Below the pieces are notes generated by a model. The model saw only the letters and a program-made list of their open reading frames with translations, made no database searches and had not been told where the DNA came from. Both the position numbers and the translations under genes were made by a program. From DASYQD01 sp036005845 (GTDB lineage: Bacteria > Acidobacteriota > Thermoanaerobaculia > Multivoradales > JAIOJS01): 64,000 nucleotides of DNA. Shown piece after piece: positions 33,014 through 41,913 of this stretch. The number at the start of each line of letters is the position of its first letter. The stretch's first letter is position 1. The stretch lies in the NCBI GenBank assembly GCA_036005845.1, contig DASYQD010000183.1, positions 1-64,000 on the forward strand, read 5' to 3'.

Positions 33014-35809
33014 ATGACGATCGCCGCCGGCCAGCGCCTCGGCCCCTACGAGATCCTGGCGCCGCTCGGCGCCGGCGGCATGGGCGAGGTCTGGCGGGCG
33101 CGCGACACGCGGCTCGGCCGCGAGGTGGCGATCAAGGTGCTGCCGCCGCACCTGGCGGAGGACGGCGAGGCGCTGCGCCGTTTCGAGCGCGAGGCGCGCA
33201 CGGTGGCGGCGCTGTCGGACCCCAACATCCTCGCCCTCCACGATTTCGGCACCGACGACGGAGTGGTCTACGCCGTCACCGAGCTGCTCTACGGCGTCAC
33301 GCTGCGCGAGCGGCTGAAGAGCGGCGCGCTGCCCTGGCGCCGCGCCGTCGACTGGGCGGCGCAGACGGCACGCGGCCTCGCGGCGGCGCACGACAAGGGG
33401 ATCGTCCACCGCGACGTCAAGCCCGAGAACCTCTTCCTGGTGCGCGACGGCCGCGTCAAGGTGCTCGACTTCGGCCTCGCCAGGAGCGAGAGTGGCAGCG
33501 GCAACAGCGGCGCGCTCAACCTCGAGCACGGCAAGACGCACGCGCACACGCAACCGGGGCGGGTGCTGGGCACCGTCGGCTACATGTCGCCCGAGCAGCT
33601 CGTCGGCGAGCCGGTCGACGCGCGCTCCGACGTCTTCGCGCTCGGCTGCGTGCTGTTCGAGATGCTCACCGGAGCGACGCCGTTCCATCGCGACAGCGTC
33701 GTCGAGGCGATGGGCGCCGTGCTGCGCGAGGAGCCGGCTCCCCTGGTAGGCGTCCCCGACGGCGCCGGGCAGCCGGTGTCGCCGTCGCTGTCGCGGCTCG
33801 TCATGCGCTGCCTCGAGCGGCGGCCCGAGGAGCGCTTCCAGAGCGCCCGCGACCTCGCCTTCGCGCTCGAGGTGCTGAGCGGCGAGACCGGCTCGCGATC
33901 CGAGGCAGCGCTGCCGGCGATGGAACGGTCGCGGCAGCGAGGGTGGTTGTGGCCGGCGATCGCGGCGGGCTGTCTCGTCGCCGGCGCGCTCGCCGGCTGG
34001 TGGATCTCGCGCCCGGCGCCGGCGATGCCGAGCCGCCTGCACGCGCTCACCTACTCGGGCAGCGACGCGTGGCCGGCGGCGTCGCCCGACGGCCGCCTGC
34101 TCGCTTTCGCATCCGAGCGCGACGGCCGCTCGAGCATCTGGCTGCGGCAGACGACGACAGGCGACGAGGTGGCGCTCACCGAAGGGCCCGACACGCTGCC
34201 GCGCTTCTCGCCCGACGGCGCCTCGGTGCTCTTCGTGCGCAGAAGAGAAGGGGGAGGCAGCGACCTGTGGCGCGTGGCGACACTGGGCGGCGAGCCGCGG
34301 CGAGTGGTCAACGACGCCAGCGCCGGCGACTGGTCGCCCGACGGCTCGGCGCTGGCGCTGGTGCGTGGCGGCTCCGGCAGCCCGGGCAGCGGCTGGTCGG
34401 TCCTCACCGTGCGCCCCGATGGCGGCGGCAGCGAGACGGTGCTGCTCACCGATCCGTTGAAGCTCGACTCGCCGCGCTGGTCGCCGGACGGCAGGCGGCT
34501 GGCGCTGCTGCGCTCGAGCACCATCCGCGGCGCCGACACCATCGTGCTCGTCGACGCGGCGTCGAAGAAACGCGCCGAGGTGCGCGTCGAGGGCGTCGTC
34601 TGGTCGCTTGCCTGGTCGGGGAACGACGACCTGCTGTACGCGCTGGCCGAAGGCGCCGGGGCGCGGCTGCCGAGCAGCCAGCTCGTGTTGCGGAGCGGCA
34701 GCGCCGAGCGGACGCTGATGTGGGTGCCCTACACGGTGCCGAGCCTCGAGGTGCTCAGTGCGGGCCGCGTGGTCCTGACGACGTTGAATCGTCGCCAGAA
34801 CCTGCGCGAGCAGTCCTTGAGGGAGGCAGGGACGCGCGATGGGCGGGGGCGCCCCCTGCCCCTGGAGGGGCAGGGGGATGGGGGGATAGGGGTGGGATCG
34901 AACCCCAGGCAGCGGTGGCTTTCGCGAGGCACGAGTGTCGATCGCCAGCCCGTGTACTCGCCCGACGGCGAGTGGGTGGCGTTTGCCTCCACGCGCGGCG
35001 GCAACCTCGACCTCTGGGCGGTGTCGACGCGCTCCGGCGCCGTGCGCCGGCTCACCGACGATCCGGGCGAAGACTGGGACCCGGCGTTCGCGCCCGACGG
35101 CCGCCTGCTGTGGAGCAGCAACCGCGGCGGCCACTTCGAGGTGTGGAGCGCCGAGCCCGACGGCAACGCGCCGAGGCAGCTCAGCCGCGACGGCTTCGAC
35201 GCCGAGAACCCGACGGCGACGGGCGACGGCTGGGTGATCTACGCGTCGAGCCACCCCGGACAGCAGGGGATCTGGAAGGTGCGCGCCGACGGCAGCGGCG
35301 CCTCGCGCTTGGTGGCGAACGCGGAAGCGGCGCACCCGGAGGCGTCGCCAGACGGCCGCTTCGTGCTCTACCACGCGCGCGAGGGCGACGCGGAAGCGAT
35401 CCAGGTCGTGCGGCTTGGTGACGGCTCGCCGGTGGTGCGCGCGGCGACGATCGCGCTGGGCGACCCACGAGCGCGGCGCGTCACCGACGAGCTCGACATC
35501 TCCCTCGGACGCGCGCGCTGGCGGCCGGACGGTCGGGCCATTCTCTACGTCGGGCTCGACGAGCAGGGGAGGGTGGCGATATTCGAGCGCGCGTTCGCGG
35601 CGGATGCCGTTTCGTCGTCAGCGACGGAAGCGGCTCGGGAAGCACAGCCACGGCTGCTCGTGGCTTCGGAAGACGAGGTCGCGGTCGAGAGCTTCGGCGT
35701 CTCCAAGGACGGCACGCGCATCACCGTATCGTTCCGCGAGCAGGCGACGAATCTGACCCTCGCGGAGGGCTTGCCGGACGTCGCGCCGCCGCGCCGGGGC
35801 ACGGGCTGA
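33014..35809 (+). CDS. Membrane Ser/Thr protein kinase with periplasmic PD40 propeller, copy 2
   Basis: The protein has 931 residues with the same architecture as copy 1: kinase (GAGGMGEVW, AIK, HRDVKPEN, DFG, MSPEQ), membrane helix (PAIAAGCLVAGALAGWWI) and a PD40 propeller. It follows copy 1 by 7 bp, so it is in the same operon. Within the propeller, after LREQSLREAGTRDG, there are about 20 residues (RPLPLEGQGDGGIGVGSNP) that the other two copies lack. They are encoded by a GC-rich palindromic repeat also found near base 182. The substrates are unknown. Confidence 0.92.
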   Translation: MTIAAGQRLGPYEILAPLGAGGMGEVWRARDTRLGREVAIKVLPPHLAEDGEALRRFEREARTVAALSDPNILALHDFGTDDGVVYAVTELLYGVTLRERLKSGALPWRRAVDWAAQTARGLAAAHDKGIVHRDVKPENLFLVRDGRVKVLDFGLARSESGSGNSGALNLEHGKTHAHTQPGRVLGTVGYMSPEQLVGEPVDARSDVFALGCVLFEMLTGATPFHRDSVVEAMGAVLREEPAPLVGVPDGAGQPVSPSLSRLVMRCLERRPEERFQSARDLAFALEVLSGETGSRSEAALPAMERSRQRGWLWPAIAAGCLVAGALAGWWISRPAPAMPSRLHALTYSGSDAWPAASPDGRLLAFASERDGRSSIWLRQTTTGDEVALTEGPDTLPRFSPDGASVLFVRRREGGGSDLWRVATLGGEPRRVVNDASAGDWSPDGSALALVRGGSGSPGSGWSVLTVRPDGGGSETVLLTDPLKLDSPRWSPDGRRLALLRSSTIRGADTIVLVDAASKKRAEVRVEGVVWSLAWSGNDDLLYALAEGAGARLPSSQLVLRSGSAERTLMWVPYTVPSLEVLSAGRVVLTTLNRRQNLREQSLREAGTRDGRGRPLPLEGQGDGGIGVGSNPRQRWLSRGTSVDRQPVYSPDGEWVAFASTRGGNLDLWAVSTRSGAVRRLTDDPGEDWDPAFAPDGRLLWSSNRGGHFEVWSAEPDGNAPRQLSRDGFDAENPTATGDGWVIYASSHPGQQGIWKVRADGSGASRLVANAEAAHPEASPDGRFVLYHAREGDAEAIQVVRLGDGSPVVRAATIALGDPRARRVTDELDISLGRARWRPDGRAILYVGLDEQGRVAIFERAFAADAVSSSATEAAREAQPRLLVASEDEVAVESFGVSKDGTRITVSFREQATNLTLAEGLPDVAPPRRGTG
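34848..34907. repeat. GC-rich palindromic repeat, family B, in frame inside kinase copy 2
   Basis: The core inverted repeat CCCCTGCCCCT / AGGGGCAGGGG and its G-rich tail match the intergenic copy at 182-240. Translation on the plus strand is RPLPLEGQGDGGIGVGSNP, an insert absent from the paralogous kinases at the same loop before the conserved WLSRGTSVDRQP. Confidence 0.82.
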
Positions 35810-35888
35810 CCGTCATCGCGGTATCACGGCACGCCGCGTGCCGGCGTTGTTCATGATCGCCGCGCTGCCGCGTATGGGGTGCACGCCG

Positions 35889-37523
35889 ATGGGAAGGCCG
35901 CGCGCCGCGCTCTCCACTGCCATCGCTCTCGCCGCGATCCTCGGCTCGCTCCTCGTGTCGCGCGCCGCGGCCGGCGCCGCGCTGCGCCTCCACGAGCTGA
36001 GCCTCGACCTTCCCGCCTCGCCTGCCGCCGTCGTCTCCACCGATCTCGACGGCGACGGCGTGCGCGACCTCGCCATCCTCCTGGTGTTCACCCGCTGGGA
36101 GCAGAAGATGACGACCGAGCGCTCGGAGGTGGACGAGGTGCAGGGCTTCGTCGAGGTGATGACGATCGTGCCCGCGCTGCTCGACCACCGCGAGCTCTGG
36201 TTCTTCCGCGGTGACGGCAAGGGCGGCTTCGCGCGCACCGGCGAGCCGCTGCCGGTGCCGCTCACCGTGCACTCGCTGGCGGCAGGGCCGGGCGGTCGCC
36301 GGCTCTTCGCGCTCACCGACGAAGGCGTCGGCGAGGTGACCTGGAACGGCGGCCTGGCGCTGGTCGAGCGGGTGAAGGAGCGCTCACTGCTCGCCGGCTC
36401 GGGAGTCTTCGTCGCCGACCTGGTGCTCTTCAGCGAGCTCACCGGCGACGGCAAGCCCGACCTGCTGCTGCCGACGCGCGAGGCGCTGCTCGTCTATCCC
36501 GGCGAAGCCGACGGCTTCGCCGCCGAGCCGGTGGCGCGGGTGCCGCTGCCGGCGGCGGACGACGTCGAAGGGCCGGGGCTCGAGCTGCGCTATCCGTTGC
36601 CGGAAGCGCGTGACGTCGACGGCGACCACCGTGTCGATCTCGTGTGGCGCGATCCGCGCCAGGGCTGGCAGCGGCCGTGGGTGGCGCGCGGGCTCGGCGG
36701 CGGACGCTTCGACGCGCCGATGGCGGCGCTGCCGGAGGTGCCGGCCGACCGCCCGGAGGGCGCCGCGACGACGATGTTCTTCGGCGACCTCGACGGCGAC
36801 GGCCGCGCCGAGGTGGTGACGCAGCAGACCCGCCAGATCGGCGACGACGCCGGCATGCGCGCCGAGATCCGCGACGCCGAGTCGCCGCGCAGCACGGTGC
36901 GCGTCTTCCCGACCGCGGACCTGAAGCCGGCGGCGGCGGCGAGCCGTACCTTCGAGATGCAGGGCTACGCCTTCGAGGAGCAGAACGCCGACTTCGACCT
37001 GCCCGGCGGGCTCATGGACCTCGACGGCGACGGCCGGCTCGACCTCGTCACCGTCGACCTCCACATCTCGATCACCCGCCTGCTCGGCGGCCTGACGATG
37101 GGGCGCATCACGCTGCCGATGGACTTCCGCGTCTGGTGCCAAACGGCAGCCGGCGAATTCAAGCCGGTCACCGCGCTCGACCTCTCGGGCAGCTTCCGCC
37201 TCGACCTCGCATCGCTGACGCTGCGCAACCTGCCGTCGTTCGGCGGCGACTTCGACGGTGACGGCCGCATCGACTTCGTCCAGCTCGGCCGCGGCAGAGA
37301 GGTGACGATCCACACCGGCCGCCCGGGCTGCGGCTTCCCGGCATCGCCCGACCTGACGATCAAGCTGCGCCAGGAGCCGCAGCACCTCGGCCTCGTGCGC
37401 GTGCGCGATCTCGACGGCGACGGGCGCTCCGACTTGATGGTGGTGCAGCCCGGCGAGGCGCCGGAGCGCGGCGTGACGCCGCCGGCGCGTGTCGATTTGT
37501 ACCTGAGCGGAGGAACTGCTTGA
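35889..37523 (+). CDS. Exported FG-GAP/VCBS repeat protein
   Basis: The 544-residue protein has a signal peptide (AALSTAIALAAILGSLLVSRAAAGA) and at least five calcium-binding loops of the DxDxDG type spread along it (DLDGDGVRD, DLDGDGRAE, DLDGDGRLD, DFDGDGRID, DLDGDGRSD). This is the pattern of FG-GAP/VCBS beta-propellers related to integrin alpha chains. It is likely periplasmic or surface exposed and Ca-dependent. Start ATG 35889 is chosen for a normal signal peptide; ATGs at 35838, 35853 and 35874 are in frame and possible. It lies between kinase copies 2 and 3 and is coupled to the following gene through a TTGA overlap. Confidence 0.82.
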   Translation: MGRPRAALSTAIALAAILGSLLVSRAAAGAALRLHELSLDLPASPAAVVSTDLDGDGVRDLAILLVFTRWEQKMTTERSEVDEVQGFVEVMTIVPALLDHRELWFFRGDGKGGFARTGEPLPVPLTVHSLAAGPGGRRLFALTDEGVGEVTWNGGLALVERVKERSLLAGSGVFVADLVLFSELTGDGKPDLLLPTREALLVYPGEADGFAAEPVARVPLPAADDVEGPGLELRYPLPEARDVDGDHRVDLVWRDPRQGWQRPWVARGLGGGRFDAPMAALPEVPADRPEGAATTMFFGDLDGDGRAEVVTQQTRQIGDDAGMRAEIRDAESPRSTVRVFPTADLKPAAAASRTFEMQGYAFEEQNADFDLPGGLMDLDGDGRLDLVTVDLHISITRLLGGLTMGRITLPMDFRVWCQTAAGEFKPVTALDLSGSFRLDLASLTLRNLPSFGGDFDGDGRIDFVQLGRGREVTIHTGRPGCGFPASPDLTIKLRQEPQHLGLVRVRDLDGDGRSDLMVVQPGEAPERGVTPPARVDLYLSGGTA

Positions 37524-38995
37524 GCGGGCGTGGCGGCGTGACTTGCGCGGCGCGCGCCGCATTCGTGGCTACCGCCCTCGCATCGCTCGTGGCGGCAAGC
37601 GCGCACGGCATGCAGCGCTCCGACTTTCGTTTCGGCGGCACGCTGCTGCGCGGTGCCGCGGGTGACAAGAGCCTCTACCTGCTCGTCGGCGGCAAGGAGA
37701 AGGAGCCGCGGCAGCTCCTCGCGCTGCGCTTGGCGGCCGATGGACCGAAGCTGGTCACGCTCGCGACCGATCTGCCGGCGACGAGCGACACGATCGTCGC
37801 CGCACCGGCAGGCGAGGGCGGTGGCGTGCTCGTCGCTGATGGACGGCGGGTCAGCGCGTTCGACTGGGACGGCGGCGAGCGCCGACTGGTCTATTCGGGC
37901 CCGGACCTGTTGATCGCGGGTGAGCACAGCGGCAGGCTGGCGCCCTCGCCGCCATGGCTGGCCGCCGGCAGCGCGGGCGAAGCGCGGCGGCTCAGGTTCG
38001 CCGGCGATTCGTTGCAGCCGGGCACGGTGCAGGCCGTGCCGGTGACCGCTTCGCTGGCGCGCTGGGGCCTCCACCTCGAGAGCCCGCCGGCGCGCTTCGT
38101 GGGCCCGTGGCTCGCCGTCGGCCCGGCGCAGGAGGGCATCCACCTGCGCACGGTGCTGCTCGGCGCCGGGGGCGAACGGCAGGAGCTGACCTCCGAGCTG
38201 CCGGAGCCGGAGCGCGTCGCCGAGTCGGCGGTGGTCACCCTCGACGGCCGCCCGACCCTCGTCGTCGGCAGCTTCCGCGGCCTCGGCGTGATGAGCCGCA
38301 AGCGGCTGCGCATCTTCGCGCTCGTCACCGAGCCCGGCGCGCCGCCGCGGCGTCCGCTGCTGGCGCGCGAGCTGTCGGCGCGTGCGTGGCAGGACCTCGA
38401 GGTGCGCGCCGGCGACTTCGACGGCGACAAGCACGACGACCTGGAGATCGTCGCCCCCGAAGGCCTCGGCGGCGGCGACGCCACCGTGACGCTCTTTCGC
38501 GGCATGGGCGGCGGCCGCCTCTACGCCGAGCCCGTCGAGGCGAGCTTCCCGGTCGGCGACCGCGACTGGCGCTACGGCGACGTCGACGGCGACGGCCGCC
38601 CCGACCTCGTCACCCTCGGCGGCGGCGTACTCGAAGTGCGCACGGCGACCGCGAGCGGTCTGCCGGCGAAGAAGCCGACGCTGTCGGTGAAGGTCGACGG
38701 CACCGACCTGCCGTCGCGCCGCACCGTCGAGGTGGCCGTCGGCACGCACGGCACGCACACCGAGACCGGCCGCGAAGCCACTCCCGCAGCGACGCCGGCG
38801 CCGACCGCGACACCGCTGCCGCCGGCGAAGCGCGGAGCGCAGCCCGCGCCGACACCCGCGCCGACTCCGCAGCCGCCGCGCCTCCCCGCGCCGCGCTGGG
38901 AGCTGCTCGACGTCGACGGCGACAGGAAGGCCGAGCTCCTCTGGTGGGCGGCCGACGCCGGCGGCGAGACGCACCTGATCCTGCTGCGCTTCTAG
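37520..38995 (+). CDS. Exported FG-GAP repeat protein with Pro/Thr-rich linker
   Basis: The 491-residue protein has a signal peptide (ARAAFVATALASLVAASAHG). The propeller-like body contains DFDGDKHDD, DVDGDGRPD and, at the end, DVDGDRKAE calcium loops. A Pro/Thr/Ala linker (about residues 415-455) separates the last loop from the rest. TTG 37520 overlaps the stop of the preceding FG-GAP gene and has GGAGGA upstream. It may be the binding partner of the first FG-GAP protein or of the kinase propellers; this is inference from gene order only. Confidence 0.78.
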   Translation: MSGRGGVTCAARAAFVATALASLVAASAHGMQRSDFRFGGTLLRGAAGDKSLYLLVGGKEKEPRQLLALRLAADGPKLVTLATDLPATSDTIVAAPAGEGGGVLVADGRRVSAFDWDGGERRLVYSGPDLLIAGEHSGRLAPSPPWLAAGSAGEARRLRFAGDSLQPGTVQAVPVTASLARWGLHLESPPARFVGPWLAVGPAQEGIHLRTVLLGAGGERQELTSELPEPERVAESAVVTLDGRPTLVVGSFRGLGVMSRKRLRIFALVTEPGAPPRRPLLARELSARAWQDLEVRAGDFDGDKHDDLEIVAPEGLGGGDATVTLFRGMGGGRLYAEPVEASFPVGDRDWRYGDVDGDGRPDLVTLGGGVLEVRTATASGLPAKKPTLSVKVDGTDLPSRRTVEVAVGTHGTHTETGREATPAATPAPTATPLPPAKRGAQPAPTPAPTPQPPRLPAPRWELLDVDGDRKAELLWWAADAGGETHLILLRF

Positions 38996-39046
38996 CCGGC
39001 TATCATCGCCGCGTTCCTTCGGTTGGTGACGCGGAGAGCGTTCAGC

Positions 39047-41764
39047 GTGCGCGCCGGCGACCGCCTCGGCCCCTTCGAGATCCTCACCCCGCTCGGCGCC
39101 GGCGGCATGGGCGAGGTGTGGCGGGCGAGCGACACGCGGCTCGGGCGCGAGGTGGCGATCAAGATCCTGCCGCCGCATCTTGCCGCCGACGCCGACGCGT
39201 TGGCGCGTTTCGAGCGCGAGGCGCGCTCGGTGGCGGCGCTGTCGCACCCGAACATCCTCGCCCTCCACGACTTCGCCGAGCAGGACGAGATCGTCTACGC
39301 GGTGACCGAGCTGCTCGAGGGCGAGACGCTCGGCGCGCGGCTCGAGCGCGGGCCGATCTCGGCGCGCAAGGTGCGCGACTGGGGCGCGCAGGCGGCGCGC
39401 GCGCTCGGCGCCGCGCACGACCGGGGCATCGTCCACCGCGACGTCAAGCCCGACAACCTCTTCATCACCAAGTCGGGCATGGTGAAGCTGCTCGACTTCG
39501 GCCTCGCGCGCCACGAGCTGGTGGAGCCGCGGCACGACGCTCCCGAGCACTGGAAGACGGCGCAGGGGATGGTGCTCGGCACCGTCGGCTACATGTCGCC
39601 CGAGATGATCCGCGGCGAGGCGATCGACGGTCGCTCGGACGTCTTCTCGCTCGGCTGCGTGCTCTACGAGATGCTGGCCGGCGAGCGCGCCTTCCAGGCC
39701 GGCAACCCCGTCGAGACGCTGACCGCGATCCTGGTGCACGAGCCGGCGGGGATGGAGCGGCTGGCGGCGGGCGAGGCGCCCGAGCTGGCGCGCATCATCC
39801 GCCACTGTCTCGAGAAGCGGCCGGAGGAGCGTTTCCAGAGCGCGCACGATCTGGCGTTCGCGCTCGCCGGACGTGAGGGCGGCTCGCGCGCCGGCGATCC
39901 GCAGCTCATCCTGCCGACGCCGCGCGCGCGGCGACGCCCGTGGTTGATCGGTAGCGGCATCGCGCTCGGCATCGCGGCGTTGCTCGTCGCCTTTCGCCTG
40001 CTGACGCCGGAGCCAATGGCGCCGCGGCTGCGGCCGCTGTCGTACTCGGGGCGCGACTGGAGCCCGGCGGTGTCGCCCGACGGCCGCACGCTCGCCTTCG
40101 TCTCGCGCCGCGACGGCACGCCGCGCATCTGGCGGCGCGAGTTGGCGACCGGCGAGGAGGCGGCGCTGACGACAGGGCCCGACGAGGCGCCGCGCTTCTC
40201 GCCCGACGGCGCGACGCTGCTTTTCGCGCGTCACGAGGTTGGTCAGGAAGCAGGTCAGGAAGGCGGCACGACCTCGCTGTTCCGAGTCCCCGAGCTGGGC
40301 GGCGAGCCGCGGCGCGTCATCCCCAACGCGGTCGAGGGCGACTGGTCGCCGGACGGCAAGCAGGTCGTCTTCGTGCGCCAGCTCGGCGGCGGCGCCTGGG
40401 TGCTCGGCACCGCGGCGGCCGACGGCAGCGGCGAGCGCGTGCTGGCGGCGCCGGGCGACGGCCGTTCGCTCGCCGCGCCGCGCTGGTCGCCCGCCGGCGA
40501 TCGCATCGCGGTGGTGGCGAGCGGCGCGCTCACCAGCGTCGGCGACGAGTTGCGGCTGGTCGACGTCGAAGGCGATCGCACGAGCGTGCTGCCGACCCAA
40601 GCCGGCGGGTTGATCTCGGCCCCTGCATGGCTGCGGCACGGCAAGGCGCTGCTCTACGCGCAGTCGGAACAGGTGACGCTCTACACCCCGGCGAGCCGGC
40701 TCGTCGTGCAGTCGGCGCGCGGCGGCGAGCCGCGGGTGCTGCTGGCGTTCCCGCAGGTGGCGCGCACGGTCGACGTGCTGGCGCCGGGCAGCGCGGTGAT
40801 CGACCTGGTGACGCGGCGCGCGCACCTGCGCGAGCTGCCGCTCCATCCAACGGAGGTCGCGGCAGTTCCGCGCGCGACCAGCGACGACGGCACGCGCTGG
40901 CTCACCGAGGGCGACACGCTCGACCGCCAGCCTTCCTACTCGCCCGACGGCACGCGCGTCGTCTTCTCGTCCAGCCGCAGCGGCAACCTCGACGTCTGGG
41001 CCGTCGACCGCACGAGCGGCGCCGTGCGCCGGCTCACCGACGACCCCGCCGACGATTGGGACCCTGGTTTCAGCGCCGACGGCAAGCGCCTGCTGTGGAG
41101 CTCGAACCGTAGCGGCCACTTCGAGATCTGGACCGCCGACGCCGACGGCCGCGCCGCGCACCAGCTCTCGCGCGACGGCGTCGACGCCGAGAGCCCGACG
41201 GCGAGTCCCGACGGCTGGGTCACCTACGTCTCCGGCCACCCGCAGAAGCGCGGCCTGTGGAAAGTGCGCCTCGACGGCAGCGGCGCGCAATGGCTGGTGC
41301 ACGATCCCGTGGTGAGCCACCCCGAGGTCTCGCCCGACGGCCGCTTCGTCGCCTACCACACGCAGGCGGCGCACGGCTGGGTGGGGCTGCGCGTCGTGCG
41401 CCTCGCCGACGGCGCGCCGGTGGGCGGCACAGTGCGGCTGCGCGACAGCGCGCTGGCGAAGAGCACGGTGCTGGTGTTGAACCCCGCGTCGATCGGCAGG
41501 CTGCGCTGGACGCGCGACAGCCGCGGGCTGCTGGTGGTGAGCGTCGACGGCGACGAGCGCACCGGCGTGAGCTTGGTACCGGTCGCCGAGGGTCTCGACG
41601 CGGCGGCGGCGTTGTCGCCGGTGGCCGGCTTCACCGCCGAGCTGCAGCCGGAGTCGCTGGGCGTGTCGCCGGACGGGCGCGAGCTGACGCTTTCGGTGCC
41701 CGAGCTGGCGATGACGCTGCTGGGCGTGGAAGGCCTGATGGACGTCGAGCCGGGACGCCGGTAG
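39047..41764 (+). CDS. Membrane Ser/Thr protein kinase with periplasmic PD40 propeller, copy 3
   Basis: The protein has 905 residues: kinase domain with GAGGMGEVW, AIK, HRDVKPDN, DFG and MSPEM; a membrane helix (LIGSGIALGIAALLVAFRLL); and a PD40 propeller with repeated SPDG and the shared NRSGHFEIW segment. GTG 39047 is preferred because GGAGAG precedes it and its first residues (VRAGDRLGPFEIL) align with the starts of copies 1 and 2; TTG 39023 is an alternative. A short internal duplication (GQEAGQEGG) in the propeller is specific to this copy. The gene is separated from copy 2 by the two FG-GAP genes. Confidence 0.92.
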   Translation: MRAGDRLGPFEILTPLGAGGMGEVWRASDTRLGREVAIKILPPHLAADADALARFEREARSVAALSHPNILALHDFAEQDEIVYAVTELLEGETLGARLERGPISARKVRDWGAQAARALGAAHDRGIVHRDVKPDNLFITKSGMVKLLDFGLARHELVEPRHDAPEHWKTAQGMVLGTVGYMSPEMIRGEAIDGRSDVFSLGCVLYEMLAGERAFQAGNPVETLTAILVHEPAGMERLAAGEAPELARIIRHCLEKRPEERFQSAHDLAFALAGREGGSRAGDPQLILPTPRARRRPWLIGSGIALGIAALLVAFRLLTPEPMAPRLRPLSYSGRDWSPAVSPDGRTLAFVSRRDGTPRIWRRELATGEEAALTTGPDEAPRFSPDGATLLFARHEVGQEAGQEGGTTSLFRVPELGGEPRRVIPNAVEGDWSPDGKQVVFVRQLGGGAWVLGTAAADGSGERVLAAPGDGRSLAAPRWSPAGDRIAVVASGALTSVGDELRLVDVEGDRTSVLPTQAGGLISAPAWLRHGKALLYAQSEQVTLYTPASRLVVQSARGGEPRVLLAFPQVARTVDVLAPGSAVIDLVTRRAHLRELPLHPTEVAAVPRATSDDGTRWLTEGDTLDRQPSYSPDGTRVVFSSSRSGNLDVWAVDRTSGAVRRLTDDPADDWDPGFSADGKRLLWSSNRSGHFEIWTADADGRAAHQLSRDGVDAESPTASPDGWVTYVSGHPQKRGLWKVRLDGSGAQWLVHDPVVSHPEVSPDGRFVAYHTQAAHGWVGLRVVRLADGAPVGGTVRLRDSALAKSTVLVLNPASIGRLRWTRDSRGLLVVSVDGDERTGVSLVPVAEGLDAAAALSPVAGFTAELQPESLGVSPDGRELTLSVPELAMTLLGVEGLMDVEPGRR

Positions 41765-41791
41765 TCGCTCCCCGGGCAAACCGCTCCCTCC

Positions 41792-41890
41792 CGTCATCGC
41801 GAGCGCTCCCCCGTCCTCGCGAGCCCAGCGAAGCGATCTCGATGTCGCGAGATCGAGATTGCTTCGTCGCTGCGCTCCTCGCAATGACGA
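41792..41890. repeat. Two-arm palindromic repeat, family A, intergenic, arms in reversed order
   Basis: The same arms as in the copies at 7751, 26563 and 28943 are present, but here the GTCATCGCGAG... arm comes first and the ...GATCGAGATTGCTTCGTCG arm second, meeting at CGATGTCGCGAGATCG. The element fills most of the 149-bp gap between kinase copy 3 and the DUF885 gene. Confidence 0.85.
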
Positions 41891-41913
41891 GAGGGGACTA
41901 CTAGGATGGCTGG

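Noticed and set aside
34886..34907. tRNA T-arm-like string (GGTGGGATCGAACCCC)
   Set aside because: No acceptor stem, anticodon arm or CCA end can be drawn around it, and it lies inside the kinase reading frame as part of the GC-rich repeat.
35813..35843. GTCATCGCG next to a 7-bp hairpin after kinase copy 2, like a half arm of the family A repeat
   Set aside because: Only about nine bases match the arm and the GATCGAGAT end is absent; this can be chance.
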